From assembly GCA_000435635.1 (NCBI GenBank), contig FR882132.1, positions 7,275-64,085 of the forward strand: a stretch of 56,811 nucleotides of DNA, read 5' to 3'. The position numbers were made by a program, and so were the translations under genes. The notes under the pieces were generated by a model, which saw only the letters and a list, made by a program, of their open reading frames with translations, searched no databases and was not told the origin of the DNA. Source of the stretch: Prevotella sp. CAG:1320 (GTDB lineage Bacteria > Bacteroidota > Bacteroidia > Bacteroidales > Bacteroidaceae). Positions 18,695-27,367 of this stretch are shown here, piece after piece. Every line of letters begins with the position of its first letter. Positions within the stretch are counted from its first letter, which is position 1.

Positions 18695-19783
18695 CTACGA
18701 CTTTTCGCCTTGCCCTACGCGCCTATTGACCGCCACGTTGAGCAAGGCATAAGACCCCAAGTCCAGCAAGAGCAGCGCAGTGATACCACAAACAGGAAGA
18801 AGGAAATAGTTGAGCGCTATATAGCCCAGGCTGAGGAAAAGAATAGCGAGAAGCGTCTGCCGCTGCGTAAACCCCATGCGCATCAGCTTGTGGTGGATAT
18901 GGTTCTTGTCTGCCTTGAAAGGTGACACTCCATGATAGAGGCGTACCACGAAAACACGGGCGGCGTCCATCATGGGAAGAAGCACCAACGTGTAAGCCAT
19001 GACAAAGGAGCGCGCATCCACATGCATGGTGGGGCTTGTACGCATAGAACATTTTACGCAAAGGAAGGCCAGGACAAATCCTAATACCAGGCTGCCCGAG
19101 TCGCCCATGAATATCTTGGTGTGGCGGCGCTCATCGCCAAAGAGATTGAAGAAGAGGAAAGAGAGAAGCACGCCGATAAACCCCGCCATCAAAAGCGAAT
19201 AAGCCAGATGGCCACAAGAGGCGAAATAGAGGAGAAAGCCCGCCAAAGCCACGAGCGAAAGGGAGGCGGCAAGCCCGTCAATGCCATCCACCAGGTTGAT
19301 GGAGTTGCAAATAAAGACCATCAACACAATAGTGAGAGGCACGCTCGCGGCGAAGGGTATCTCGTGAATACCGAAAAGGCCGTGAAGGTTGTCCACATAA
19401 AGTCCACTCATAGGAAGGGCACAAGCGGCCACTACCTGCACGGCGAATTTCCAACGCGGCAAAAGGCCGAAGACATCATCAATGATGCCCATGAAGAAGA
19501 TGAGGGATACGGCCAACATGAAATATACACTCCAACGGCTAACGATGATAACGTCACCCTCGGCATTGACATACGACAAAGCCACAAGCAACGACACCAA
19601 CATGCTGGGGAAGAAAGACAAACCGCCCAGGCGAGGCGTGGCGTTGCGGTGTATCTTGCGGTTGCCGGGCAAGTCGTAAAGGCCTCTTCGCTCGCAAAAG
19701 CGAAGTATCATGGGGATGGACAGGAAGCCGCACGCGGCGCTGGCCAAGACCGTGAGCGCTATGACAAGAACAGGCGTGGCCAT
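18695..19783 (-). CDS. WecA/TagO-like undecaprenyl-phosphate N-acetylhexosamine-1-phosphate transferase
   Basis: A 362-residue polytopic enzyme of the MraY/WecA family that loads a HexNAc-1-phosphate onto undecaprenyl phosphate. It has the family motifs FxxPGN-like DLPGNRKIHRNATPRLGG, the metal motif GIIDDVFGLLPRWK, the NLVDGIDGLA motif and the GDSGSLVLGF loop. A final HIHHKLMRMGF, the His-rich region of WecA-type enzymes, follows. The start is taken as ATG 19783 (MATPVLVIALT); the open frame extends to 19846, but that stretch overlaps the upstream gene and has no membrane character. The upstream lipoprotein stop is 1 bp away, so it belongs to the wzi operon. Confidence 0.92.
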   Translation of the reverse strand: MATPVLVIALTVLASAACGFLSIPMILRFCERRGLYDLPGNRKIHRNATPRLGGLSFFPSMLVSLLVALSYVNAEGDVIIVSRWSVYFMLAVSLIFFMGIIDDVFGLLPRWKFAVQVVAACALPMSGLYVDNLHGLFGIHEIPFAASVPLTIVLMVFICNSINLVDGIDGLAASLSLVALAGFLLYFASCGHLAYSLLMAGFIGVLLSFLFFNLFGDERRHTKIFMGDSGSLVLGFVLAFLCVKCSMRTSPTMHVDARSFVMAYTLVLLPMMDAARVFVVRLYHGVSPFKADKNHIHHKLMRMGFTQRQTLLAILFLSLGYIALNYFLLPVCGITALLLLDLGSYALLNVAVNRRVGQGEKS

Positions 19784-19784
19784 G

Positions 19785-20270
19785 CTAGAACTTCGTGAAG
19801 CTGAGACGATAAGCCTCGGAGCGCAACACCATGGCGCCGCCGTCAAGGCGCTCTACCTGGAACGTTTCCTCCAAGGCCGTAATGCCATAGGGCAGCAAGG
19901 GCGCGGGGTCTTCCAGCAAGACATCGCCCTCGGGCGAGTGCCCTCCATCCGCGTAGGGAGAGTAAAGGGTAAGCGCGTTGTCGGCATGGGTGAAACGCAA
20001 AAAGAAGGAACCCGTGGAGGCACCCTGCAAATACATCAAATCAACTTGGTAAGACCAGAAAATGGTTTGGTTGCCTAGATAGGTCACCTCGCCTGTCTGC
20101 GTATTCTCCATGCTCTCCAAGTGCCAGAAGCCATCTAAGTCTCCGTTGTCACCCGTGTGGAATTCACAAGCGGAGAAGGCCAACAGCAAGAGGCTTGCCA
20201 ACAAGCCTCCCAATAGTTTTTTCGCGAAAAGGGCGGCCGCGGCGCGCCCCGTGTATAGAATCCTTTTCAT
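19785..20270 (-). CDS. Lipocalin-like lipoprotein, unknown function
   Basis: A 161-residue lipoprotein: basic N-terminus, hydrophobic segment and lipobox AFSAC with Cys at about residue 34. The mature part begins with EFHTGDNGDLDGFWHLESM, the GxW start seen in lipocalin-like domains of Bacteroidota lipoproteins, followed by alternating beta strands. It sits between wzi and the WecA-like gene, with a 1 bp gap on each side, so the three are co-transcribed. A role in surface polysaccharide assembly is inferred from context only. The signal peptide has an unusually long n-region (about 20 residues); a later Met is not available before the hydrophobic core. Confidence 0.72.
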   Translation of the reverse strand: MKRILYTGRAAAALFAKKLLGGLLASLLLLAFSACEFHTGDNGDLDGFWHLESMENTQTGEVTYLGNQTIFWSYQVDLMYLQGASTGSFFLRFTHADNALTLYSPYADGGHSPEGDVLLEDPAPLLPYGITALEETFQVERLDGGAMVLRSEAYRLSFTKF

Positions 20271-20271
20271 G

Positions 20272-21846
20272 TCAGAGTGCTCCCGATTTAGTGATCGTCA
20301 GTTGGAAACCGGCGTTGCTGCCCAAGATGTGGCCGAAGTCCATGCCGTAGCCCGCCTTTACCCGCCAGCCGCGGGGCAAGTGGTAATTTCCCTCCACGAG
20401 GAAGCTCACGTTGTGGTGCTTCTTGGTGTAGGGGCGCTCATAGGTACCCCATCCCTCTTGATAGGTAAAGAGGGCACGATAGGAGAGACGGGCGGCAGGC
20501 TGCCCGTCGAAGCCCAGATGATAGGCCACGAATCGGGTGTTCTCCAAATAAAGGCTGCCGTTGGTGTTGTAGATGGAGGAGCGGTAGAGCGGATTTCCCA
20601 TCACTTGCCCCCAATGTTGCCAGCCAGGATAGATGTAGTGGTTGTAGTAGTCGTCACGGCCTGCGATGTGGTCGCTCATGGTGGGCGTACGATCGTGGTA
20701 GATGGGGCCGCTCTGGTACTTGGTGTGCAGGTACTCCACCACCACGTCCCTGAGCCAGGTGCCATTATGGAAGTTCAACTCCAGTCCCAGCATGATATCC
20801 TTCAGGTCATAGAGCAGGAAGCGGCGGTGTTTCTTCTCGTTCCATTCCTCTCCCTCACCATAGCCATCGTAGTCCATAAAGAACATCTGTGAGTGATCCT
20901 CAAAATAGTGGTCAGCGTAGAGATGAGCCCCGAAGAGGTCGCCATCGTAGTTGAGCCTGGCCACCCAACTGCCCACCTGGTTGCCCGCCACGTTCTCATA
21001 GAGTCCCTCGCCCGGGTCTCCACCGCCAGGCACGAAAGCCCTCCAGAAGGCACTGATGCCCTTGTCGCCCTTGATGTGCCACGTGGGCTGCCCGTCCTCG
21101 CCCACGGGACCGTAAGCGTCACCACCAAACTGGGTGCCCATCTCCAGGCCAAGCTCCAGCGACCAGGGGCAGAAGCGCTCCTCGCTGCCGATCTTGAGAT
21201 AACCGGCCTTGCTGTGATAGAGCACCCGGTTGGCGTATTTTTCCCGCAGGCGGGTGACATCGTGCTGCCACCGTTGGTCTGTCATTATGCCATAAGCGAT
21301 ATGTCCTTTCAAGTGAAGCCATCGGCCCAGGGCGGGGATTGTCCAATATTCCGGCAAGGCCAGCCTCACTTGCGGAACGGGACGGGCATTGATGCCCAAA
21401 GCCTGGCTGCCACTGCTGAGGCGGGCGTTTTTCAACTCCATGGGATATTCCTTGCTGCCCACGGAAAGAACGCCATGCAACCAACGCACCTCGGCAAAGG
21501 CTTGCTGCACAATGACATCACTGGTGTAATGGAGCGGGGCTACCAGGTCTACGCCATAGCCTATGCCCCAACGATGGGCGGAGTCCATGGCCAAAGGACG
21601 CTCCACTGCCGCCCTCAGATAGCCGTTGGCCTTCTCCAAGCTGCTAAGCCCATACTTGTTGGCGTTGAGCCACAGGGGCGTGCGGTCATGGGAGAAAGAG
21701 GCCTGCGTCTCCAGGCGGTAGCGGAGCCCATGATCCAGCCGCTTAGGCTCTTGGCTCGCGTCCTCCTGCCAGGCATATTGCGCCCGCGCCGCGAGGGGCA
21801 GCAACCACAACCCTATACCTATTAATATATATAAAGGAAATCTCAT
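20272..21846 (-). CDS. Wzi-family outer-membrane capsule assembly protein
   Basis: A 524-residue outer-membrane beta-barrel of the Wzi (capsule assembly) family, which helps anchor or assemble surface polysaccharide. The signal peptide is MRFPLYILIGIGLWLLP...ARAQ. The mature N-terminus has LRYRLETQASFSHDRTPLWLNANKYGLSS, which matches the family opening where a plug precedes the barrel. KEYPMELKNARLSSG, VEYLHTKYQSGP and HDRTPTMSDHIAGRDDYYNHYIYPGW are conserved family stretches. The start is ATG 21846; an upstream extension of the same open frame to 22614 runs through the promoter and the next gene and is rejected. It leads the wzi-lipoprotein-WecA-like operon. Confidence 0.9.
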   Translation of the reverse strand: MRFPLYILIGIGLWLLPLAARAQYAWQEDASQEPKRLDHGLRYRLETQASFSHDRTPLWLNANKYGLSSLEKANGYLRAAVERPLAMDSAHRWGIGYGVDLVAPLHYTSDVIVQQAFAEVRWLHGVLSVGSKEYPMELKNARLSSGSQALGINARPVPQVRLALPEYWTIPALGRWLHLKGHIAYGIMTDQRWQHDVTRLREKYANRVLYHSKAGYLKIGSEERFCPWSLELGLEMGTQFGGDAYGPVGEDGQPTWHIKGDKGISAFWRAFVPGGGDPGEGLYENVAGNQVGSWVARLNYDGDLFGAHLYADHYFEDHSQMFFMDYDGYGEGEEWNEKKHRRFLLYDLKDIMLGLELNFHNGTWLRDVVVEYLHTKYQSGPIYHDRTPTMSDHIAGRDDYYNHYIYPGWQHWGQVMGNPLYRSSIYNTNGSLYLENTRFVAYHLGFDGQPAARLSYRALFTYQEGWGTYERPYTKKHHNVSFLVEGNYHLPRGWRVKAGYGMDFGHILGSNAGFQLTITKSGAL

Positions 21847-21881
21847 GCTCTCTCTTGGCAACTCAAATAGTCGGTGATGCG

Positions 21882-21913
21882 CGAAAATACTATATTTCCC
21901 CGACATGGGCAAA
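21882..21913 (-). promoter_or_regulatory. Promoter of the wzi operon
   Basis: On the - strand TTTG (21910-21913), a 20 bp spacer and TATTTTCG (21882-21889) match the Bacteroidota promoter with a TAnnTTCG-type -7 box. It lies 36 bp upstream of ATG 21846. Confidence 0.65.
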
Positions 21914-22079
21914 CTTTCCTGAAAAAATACGCGGGAGCCAGGGGGATGACGCCAATCCACGGCGAGACGCGACCCACGCGGCGACAAGGCTAGGCCAATC
22001 ACATACGAGACACGGCGCACACAGGTCCCCTTTCGCCATAAAAAGCGATGAAAGACCACAAGGGTTGGATTAATTTTAG

Positions 22080-22087
22080 TAACTTTG
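22080..22087 (+). promoter_or_regulatory. -7 box for the pyridoxamine kinase gene
   Basis: TAACTTTG matches TAnnTTTG and is 35 bp upstream of ATG 22123. No TTTG at the expected -33 distance is seen. It also supports ATG 22123 over the in-frame ATG at 22048, which lies upstream of this box. Confidence 0.5.
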
Positions 22088-22122
22088 CAGCCGATAAGCA
22101 AAAAACATACAGAAAGAAAAGA

Positions 22123-22950
22123 ATGGACGTGAAAAACAAGCGGCAGATATTGCTGGTAAACGACATAGCGGGCTATGGAAAGGTGGCCACGGCCGCCATG
22201 CTCCCCATACTCTCCTATTTCGGCTACCCCACCTATAACCTGCCCACGGCATTGGTTTCCAACACATTGGACTACGGGAAATTCAACATACTGGACACCA
22301 CAGAGTACATCAAGGGCGTATTCCCCGTATGGAGGCAATTGGGGTTCAGCTTCGATGCCATCGCCACGGGCTTCATCGCCAGTGAGCGGCAAGCGGACAT
22401 CGTGGCTCGCTATTGCCAGGAACAGGCCGCCTTGGGCACCACCATCTTCGTGGACCCCATCATGGGTGACGAGGGAAAGCTCTATAATGGCGTGACCGCC
22501 GCCACCATCAATTCCATGCGGGAAATGCTCTCCGTGGCACATATCTGCTATCCCAACTACACCGAAGCCTGCTACCTGACAGGCAGAGCCTATCAACCCG
22601 AGGGCATTAGCCAAGGAGAGGCGCGTTCCCTATTAGACCATTTGAGAAAGACCGGCACGAAATCAGCGTTGGTTACCAGCGTTCCCGTGGACGGCACGCC
22701 CTCGGTGATAGGCTACAACCACATGAACGGAGAGTACTTCCAATTGACTTACGAGGAGATACCCGTACACTTCCCAGGCACGGGAGACATCTTCTCTGCC
22801 GTGCTCATCGCCCACCTGTTGGACGGCGAAGAGCTGAAACATTCCGTAAGAATGGCCATGGACGCGGTCTATCAGCTAATAGACCTCAACAAGGACAACC
22901 TGGACAAGAACAGAGGCATCCCCCTGGAACAATACCTCAATATATTCTGA
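22123..22950 (+). CDS. Pyridoxamine kinase / pyridoxal kinase (PdxY-like)
   Basis: Phosphorylates pyridoxamine, pyridoxal or related vitamers in the B6 salvage pathway, in the cytoplasm. The 275-residue PfkB/ribokinase-fold protein begins ILLVNDIAGYGKVATAAMLPIL, equivalent to the substrate-binding GYVGN-type region of PdxY. It contains DPIMGDEGKLY and PNYTEACYLTG, both diagnostic for PdxK/PdxY, and the PGTGDIFSAVL anion hole with the catalytic Asp. The start at 22123 fits the family N-terminus and the -7 box. It is 7 bp upstream of the transporter gene, but no functional link with it is known. Confidence 0.93.
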   Translation: MDVKNKRQILLVNDIAGYGKVATAAMLPILSYFGYPTYNLPTALVSNTLDYGKFNILDTTEYIKGVFPVWRQLGFSFDAIATGFIASERQADIVARYCQEQAALGTTIFVDPIMGDEGKLYNGVTAATINSMREMLSVAHICYPNYTEACYLTGRAYQPEGISQGEARSLLDHLRKTGTKSALVTSVPVDGTPSVIGYNHMNGEYFQLTYEEIPVHFPGTGDIFSAVLIAHLLDGEELKHSVRMAMDAVYQLIDLNKDNLDKNRGIPLEQYLNIF

Positions 22951-22957
22951 AAAGGCA

Positions 22958-24619
22958 ATGGACTGGTTACAAGAACTCGTGAGCATCCATTCCGCGCTGC
23001 AAGCCGTGGTGGTGCTCTCCATTATCTGCTCGGCCGGCATGGCCTTGGGCAAGATTCACCTGCGAGGAGTCTCTCTGGGCGTGGCTTTTGTCTTCTTTGT
23101 GGGTATCATGGTGGGACACCTGGGCATCACCATCAATCATGACGTGCTGCTCTTCGCGGAGAGTTTCGGACTCACCATGTTTGTCTACACCTTGGGGCTT
23201 TACGTGGGTCCCAACTTCTTTGGCTCGCTGCGCCACGAGGGCATCTCGCTCAACCTATGGTCGCTGGCCGTAATCGCGGTGGGCACGATATTGGCTCTTT
23301 TATTGGGCGGGCTCTTCCATGTGCCACTGGCCAACATGGTGGGCATACTCTGCGGCGCCACCACCAATACGCCCGCGCTTGGCGCCGCGCAACAGGCATT
23401 ACAGCAATTGGGGTTGCCTGGCGGGGGAGCCGCGCTGAGTTGCGCCGTCACCTATCCCCTGGGCGTGGTGGGCGTGATATTGGCCATGATGCTGATACGC
23501 AAGCTACTGGTAAAGCCCGCGGACCTGAAGCCGCACGGGGACTACGAGGAAGACAACACATACGTAGGGCAGTTCGTGGTCACCAACCCCGCTCTCTCGG
23601 GCAAGACGATAGGGGATATCTCGCGCATGACAAAGCGCAAGTTCATCATCTCCCGCCTCTGGAGGGGAGGGCAGGTCATCGTCCCTCGCTCCGACACCAC
23701 CCTGCAGGCCGGCGACACCGTCTTCACCGTCTGCCACAAGGACGAGGTGGGGGCCATGGTCATCCTCTTCGGGCAGCAAGTGGACAAGGATTGGAACAAG
23801 GGGCACGTGGACTGGAACGCCATAGACGCCAACGTGAGCAGCCGAGTGATAGTGATGACCCGCCCCGAGCTGAACGGCAAGCGGCTGGGACACCTGCAAT
23901 TGCGCAAGTCATACGGCGTGAACGTGAGCCGCGTGATACGCGGCGACATCAAGCTGCTGGCCACGCAAGACTTGCGGCTGCAATATGGCGACCGCATCAC
24001 CGTGGTAGGCGACCCCACTTCCATAGACCATGTGCAAGAATTCCTGGGCAATGCCGTGCGAACGCTCAACGAGCCTAACCTAGGAGCCATCTTCCTGGGC
24101 ATCATCCTGGGTCTTGCCGTCGGCACGCTCCCTATCGACGTGCCTGGCATGACGGCTCCCGTCAGGCTGGGGATAGCGGGCGGCCCCATCGTGATGGGTA
24201 TCCTCATTGGCGCTTTAGGCTCCAGGGTGCACTTCATTTCCTATATGACCCGAAGCGCGGGACTGATGCTTCGCAAGTTGGGATTGTCGCTCTACCTTGC
24301 CTGCCTGGGGCTAGAGGCGGGAAAGGACTTCTTCGAGACCGTGGTGAGACCCGAGGGTTTGCTTTGGGTAGGGCTCGGATTCCTGTTGACAATAGTGCCC
24401 GTGCTCATCGTGGGCATCATCGTACTGAAGACCCGCCGCTATGACTATGGCACCATTTGCGGCATCCTTTGCGGCAGCATGGCAAACCCCATGGCCTTGG
24501 CCTACGCCAATGACACCATAGAGGGGGACACGCCCAGCGTGAGCTACGCCACGGTTTACCCCATCGGCATGTTCATCAGGGTCATCATCGCCCAAGTGCT
24601 CATCACCTTCCTGGTCTGA
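22958..24619 (+). CDS. AspT/YidE/YbjL-family transporter with two RCK_C domains
   Basis: A 553-residue inner-membrane protein built from two membrane halves around a cytoplasmic centre. The first half (about residues 1-185) contains the GATTNTPALGAAQQAL motif and the second half (about 365-553) the GSMANPMALAYAN motif, an internal repeat typical of the aspartate:alanine exchanger family. The centre carries two TrkA-C/RCK_C domains (about 198-275 and 285-365), with DTTLQAGDTVFTV and DLRLQYGDRITVV as their matching ends. Such proteins exchange or export small anions such as amino acids or dicarboxylates, but the substrate cannot be deduced. It follows the kinase gene by 7 bp; repeat island D lies after it. 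Confidence 0.9.
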   Translation: MDWLQELVSIHSALQAVVVLSIICSAGMALGKIHLRGVSLGVAFVFFVGIMVGHLGITINHDVLLFAESFGLTMFVYTLGLYVGPNFFGSLRHEGISLNLWSLAVIAVGTILALLLGGLFHVPLANMVGILCGATTNTPALGAAQQALQQLGLPGGGAALSCAVTYPLGVVGVILAMMLIRKLLVKPADLKPHGDYEEDNTYVGQFVVTNPALSGKTIGDISRMTKRKFIISRLWRGGQVIVPRSDTTLQAGDTVFTVCHKDEVGAMVILFGQQVDKDWNKGHVDWNAIDANVSSRVIVMTRPELNGKRLGHLQLRKSYGVNVSRVIRGDIKLLATQDLRLQYGDRITVVGDPTSIDHVQEFLGNAVRTLNEPNLGAIFLGIILGLAVGTLPIDVPGMTAPVRLGIAGGPIVMGILIGALGSRVHFISYMTRSAGLMLRKLGLSLYLACLGLEAGKDFFETVVRPEGLLWVGLGFLLTIVPVLIVGIIVLKTRRYDYGTICGILCGSMANPMALAYANDTIEGDTPSVSYATVYPIGMFIRVIIAQVLITFLV

Positions 24620-24629
24620 AGCCGCATCC

Positions 24630-24739
24630 AAAACAAGTTGTTTCCATGTCGGAAATAACTTGTTTTCCTCCACAAAACAAGTTATCTTCCGAAGTAAAAC
24701 AAGTTGTTTCCATGAGCGAAACAACTTGTTTTGCTTTAG
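24630..24739. repeat. Phased short-repeat island D (AAAACAAGTT, 22 bp step)
   Basis: Units start at 24630, 24652, 24674, 24696 and 24718, exactly 22 bp apart. Units 1, 3 and 4 carry AAAACAAGTT, while units 2 and 5 carry AACTT in place of AAGTT followed by GTTTT, so units 1 and 2 could pair as a 10 bp stem. It lies between the convergent transporter and RluA genes, where it could also stop transcription. Core and step match islands at 11209 and 40764. Confidence 0.85.
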
Positions 24740-24805
24740 CCCCACCTTTCCCCGTCACCCCAGATAGCTTTCCATGCTCAAAGAGCGGCAGCCCGTTTGC
24801 CGTCG

Positions 24806-26503
24806 CTAGAACGGCGTTTCCACTCGCCATGTCATCTCCTCGTGAGTGGCCGGATGGGTAAAAGTGACGCTTTCGGCGTGGAGCATCAAGCGCCCAGCTG
24901 GCCGGTGGCCATAGAGAGGGTCGCCCAGGATGGGGGCGTTCAGCCCAAGGGGATGGGCGCAATGCATCCGCAATTGATGGGTGCGCCCCGTATGAGGATA
25001 AAGCGCCAAGCGAATGACAGCTCCGCCCCTGTCTCTTTCCAGCACCTCGTAATCTGTCACGGCCGCCTTGCCATGGGTGAAATCCACTCTTTGGCGCGGC
25101 CTGTCAAGGTAGTCGGGCGACAGGGGCAAGCTGATGGTGCCCCTGTCCTGGCGCGACAAAGGCGATGTCCCGTCCTTGGGGCAAACCAAGGCAACGTATC
25201 GCTTTCCCACTTCCCGCCGCGCGAAGCTGGATTGCAATGCCCGATAGGCTTCCTCGGTGAGCGCCGCCACCATCACGCCGCTGGTGTCCATATCGAGCCG
25301 ATGCACCATCATGGGGCCATCAGCCCAGGGAAAGCGTTGGCGCAAGAGGGTGTAGACAGAGCGGCGGGTGGAAGTGCCTGGCACGGAGAGCAGGCCCGCG
25401 GGCTTGTTGACGATGGCTATTTGGCCATCCGAGTAACAGACTTCCAGCTCTTCCCGCACCTCAACGGCCTGGGACCGCCACGTGTCGGGGGGCAACATCC
25501 ACCGCAGGATGGGCTTACACTTGCCTTGGCAGGCGGGATAGAAGTGGAGATGATGGCGTATTTCCTCGCAGGGACTGTCTCCCCACCAAAACATGGCCAT
25601 CCTCACGGGGCGCATGCCGTGAAGGTAAGCGTACTGCAACAGCTTGGGCTCGCAGCACTCCCCGCTGCCGGCGGGCGGCACTTTCATGGCCGTGTCGGCA
25701 AAGATATCCAGCAAGTCCCGCTCCTCTCCCTGATAACCGCGCATCAGGAAGTGGGAGAAGAGCCACCGCTGCAACTGGTCGGAAAGTTGGCGGCGGGAGC
25801 GTCGCAGCAGGGCGAGGTCTTCTTGCCACGCGGACAACATCCGCTCCAGATCGGTAGGCTGGGCCAGCGACTTCTTCAGCCGGCGCAGCTCGGCCTTTTG
25901 GTACTGGCTTTCCCTGATGAGCGCGGCCTCCTGCTCGGGGCTGAGCCCTCCCCTTTCCCGTTCCTTGTCCCTCAGCTCCTTGGCCGCCCTCATGCGCTCC
26001 TTATGGCTGGCTATCATTTCTTCCCTGGCCTGGCGCAGGGTCTCCGCCATCCGCATGGCTTCCCGCACGCGGCCGTCTTGCTCCATGCGGGCGATGGCCT
26101 GGTTGACGCGCTCTATCTCAGCCTCATGGGTCTTGAAATATCCGTCGGGGCGCAGGTAGTCGAACACCGCGGGCACGAAGCCAGGCCAGTCCGCCCTGCC
26201 CATTATCTGACCCGAGTAAGCGCAAAGGTATCCCAAGGCGGGCGAGCCGCTTGCCTGTCCGCCCCGGGCAGAGGAAGCGGTTCTCTCGCCTGCCGTCACC
26301 ACGAGCACGCCAAACATCTTGCCCCGCCTTATCTCCCGCAAGGCCTCGGCGGGCAATCCCCCTCGCCTGCCCTCCAATACCGCCCTCACCTCCTCCACTG
26401 CCTGCAGGCAAAGGGGATGGGGCGTATAGTCGAAGGGATTGTTGAACCCCTCGGGGACGGGCAAGTCCGTATGTAATGGGTGGAATATCTCGTCTGTCAT
26501 CAA
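24806..26503 (-). CDS. RluA-family pseudouridine synthase with long N-terminal extension
   Basis: Converts uridine to pseudouridine in RNA. The C-terminal part (about residues 340-560) is the RluA catalytic domain: IVNKPAGLLSVPG, the catalytic-Asp motif MMVHRLDMDTSGVMV, and GRTHQLRMHCAH. The N-terminal 330 residues are not catalytic. They contain a conserved opening (PLPEGFNNPF-like FNNPFDYTPHPLCLQA) with a cysteine-rich middle and a long charged coiled coil (about 160-260). This extended architecture, around 550 residues, is common in Bacteroidota RluA proteins. The RNA target (rRNA or tRNA) is unknown. It is monocistronic and diverges from the HU-like gene across repeat island E. Confidence 0.9.
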   Translation of the reverse strand: MMTDEIFHPLHTDLPVPEGFNNPFDYTPHPLCLQAVEEVRAVLEGRRGGLPAEALREIRRGKMFGVLVVTAGERTASSARGGQASGSPALGYLCAYSGQIMGRADWPGFVPAVFDYLRPDGYFKTHEAEIERVNQAIARMEQDGRVREAMRMAETLRQAREEMIASHKERMRAAKELRDKERERGGLSPEQEAALIRESQYQKAELRRLKKSLAQPTDLERMLSAWQEDLALLRRSRRQLSDQLQRWLFSHFLMRGYQGEERDLLDIFADTAMKVPPAGSGECCEPKLLQYAYLHGMRPVRMAMFWWGDSPCEEIRHHLHFYPACQGKCKPILRWMLPPDTWRSQAVEVREELEVCYSDGQIAIVNKPAGLLSVPGTSTRRSVYTLLRQRFPWADGPMMVHRLDMDTSGVMVAALTEEAYRALQSSFARREVGKRYVALVCPKDGTSPLSRQDRGTISLPLSPDYLDRPRQRVDFTHGKAAVTDYEVLERDRGGAVIRLALYPHTGRTHQLRMHCAHPLGLNAPILGDPLYGHRPAGRLMLHAESVTFTHPATHEEMTWRVETPF

Positions 26504-26660
26504 CCCAAAGAACGCAAATCCCGCGGTTTTATTATGCCGAAGTCACGTTACATGAAGAACATTTGTCAAACTATCGGAAAACATGTGGCCCGAGAGAGCG
26601 ATTTCCATGCGTTCCATACCACTTGAAGGCGAATTTGTAGTAATTTCGCGAGAAGTCTAT

Positions 26661-26824
26661 CACGGGTGGTCTCGAAGTAGTCCACGGGTGACCTACCGAG
26701 ATACCCCACGGGTGACCCACCAAGATACCCCACGAGTGACCCACAGAGATACCCCACGAGTGACCCACTGAGATACCCCACGAGTGACCTACAGAAATAT
26801 CCCACGAGTGGGTTCTCGCAGAAG
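26661..26824. repeat. Phased short-repeat island E (CACGAGTGACCCAC, 24 bp step)
   Basis: CACGGGTG or CACGAGTG begins at 26661, 26683, 26707, 26731, 26755, 26779 and 26803: one 22 bp step, then five exact 24 bp steps. The unit is almost fully conserved, with the imperfect dyad GGGTGACCC and the joint GAGATACCC. Because 24 is a multiple of 3, the - strand gives an open frame with an eight-residue repeat, which I consider spurious. It lies in the divergent gap between the RluA-type and HU-like genes; the flanking 26504-26660 shows nothing else. Confidence 0.9.
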
Positions 26825-26857
26825 ACCACAATTCACTTAAAACGAGGAGAACCGAAT

Positions 26858-27247
26858 ATGCTAGAGTTTAAGATCATGACCAAAGTGCTGAACATAGGCC
26901 GCCGCAAGGGGCAGACCGTGCATTACGCCCAGGCGAAGTCCCTGCAGAGGATGACGGACGAGATGGTGGTGGAGCGCATCGTGCGCGAGACCTCCCTCTC
27001 GGAAGGCGACGTGAGGAACGCCCTCATCAGCCTGGGCAACGTGGTGTGCGACGCCCTCCAGATGGGCATGAGCGTGAACCTCGCTGAGCTGGGCAACTTG
27101 CGCCTCAACGTCCCCTCCAGGATGATGGACACCGCGGAGGAGGTGACCGTGGCGAATGCCCTCAAGGCCCCGAAAATCATCTTCACCCCCACGCGGAAGA
27201 TGCGCGACGCGGCCAGCGCGGTGAAGCTGGGCATCGACCGCCCGTGA
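26858..27247 (+). CDS. HU-like DNA-binding protein (HU-HIG type)
   Basis: A 129-residue protein of the HU/IHF fold in the variant common in Bacteroidota (HU-HIG-like). The N-terminus has the beta strand GQTVHYAQAK, then the helical part TDEMVVERIVRETSLSEGDVRNALISLGNVVCDAL. The strand NLAELGNLRLNVPS follows, with a basic C-terminal part (IIFTPTRKMRDAAS) replacing the usual HU arm end. It probably bends or packages DNA, or regulates locally. The ATG at 26858 is preceded by a GAGGA sequence at about 9 nt, and an alternative ATG lies at 26876. It is downstream of repeat island E, so binding to that island is a testable idea but is unproven. Confidence 0.85.
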   Translation: MLEFKIMTKVLNIGRRKGQTVHYAQAKSLQRMTDEMVVERIVRETSLSEGDVRNALISLGNVVCDALQMGMSVNLAELGNLRLNVPSRMMDTAEEVTVANALKAPKIIFTPTRKMRDAASAVKLGIDRP

Positions 27248-27318
27248 CACCCTTGCGCCGACATTCCGCGGAGCCACCATGCCCCGCGCTTGCCGCACGC
27301 CCTCCTGAAAAGAAAAAA

Positions 27319-27351
27319 GGAGGCCATTCCCAGTTAATGGGAATGGCCTCC
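27319..27351 (-). terminator. Rho-independent terminator of the TonB/OB-lipoprotein operon
   Basis: A perfect 14 bp stem (GGAGGCCATTCCCA with its complement) around a 5 nt loop. On the - strand it is followed by TTTTTTCTTTT, so it terminates leftward transcription coming from 29214. It is also 71 bp after the + strand HU-like gene, but has no T tract on that side. Confidence 0.85.
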
Positions 27352-27367
27352 GCTGTATTATAACGTA

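Noticed and set aside
21847..22614. Extension of the Wzi frame through the neighbouring kinase gene
   Set aside because: The signal peptide begins at 21846 and a good - strand promoter lies at 21882-21913, inside the extension.
24797..26476. Long 559-codon open frame on + opposite the pseudouridine synthase
   Set aside because: Opposite-strand shadow in GC-rich DNA; the - strand frame has all RluA catalytic motifs.
26566..26829. Open frame on the - strand with an eight-residue repeat (VGYLxGSL type)
   Set aside because: It is the translation of the 24 bp DNA repeat island; it has no start context, no family and covers only intergenic repeat DNA.
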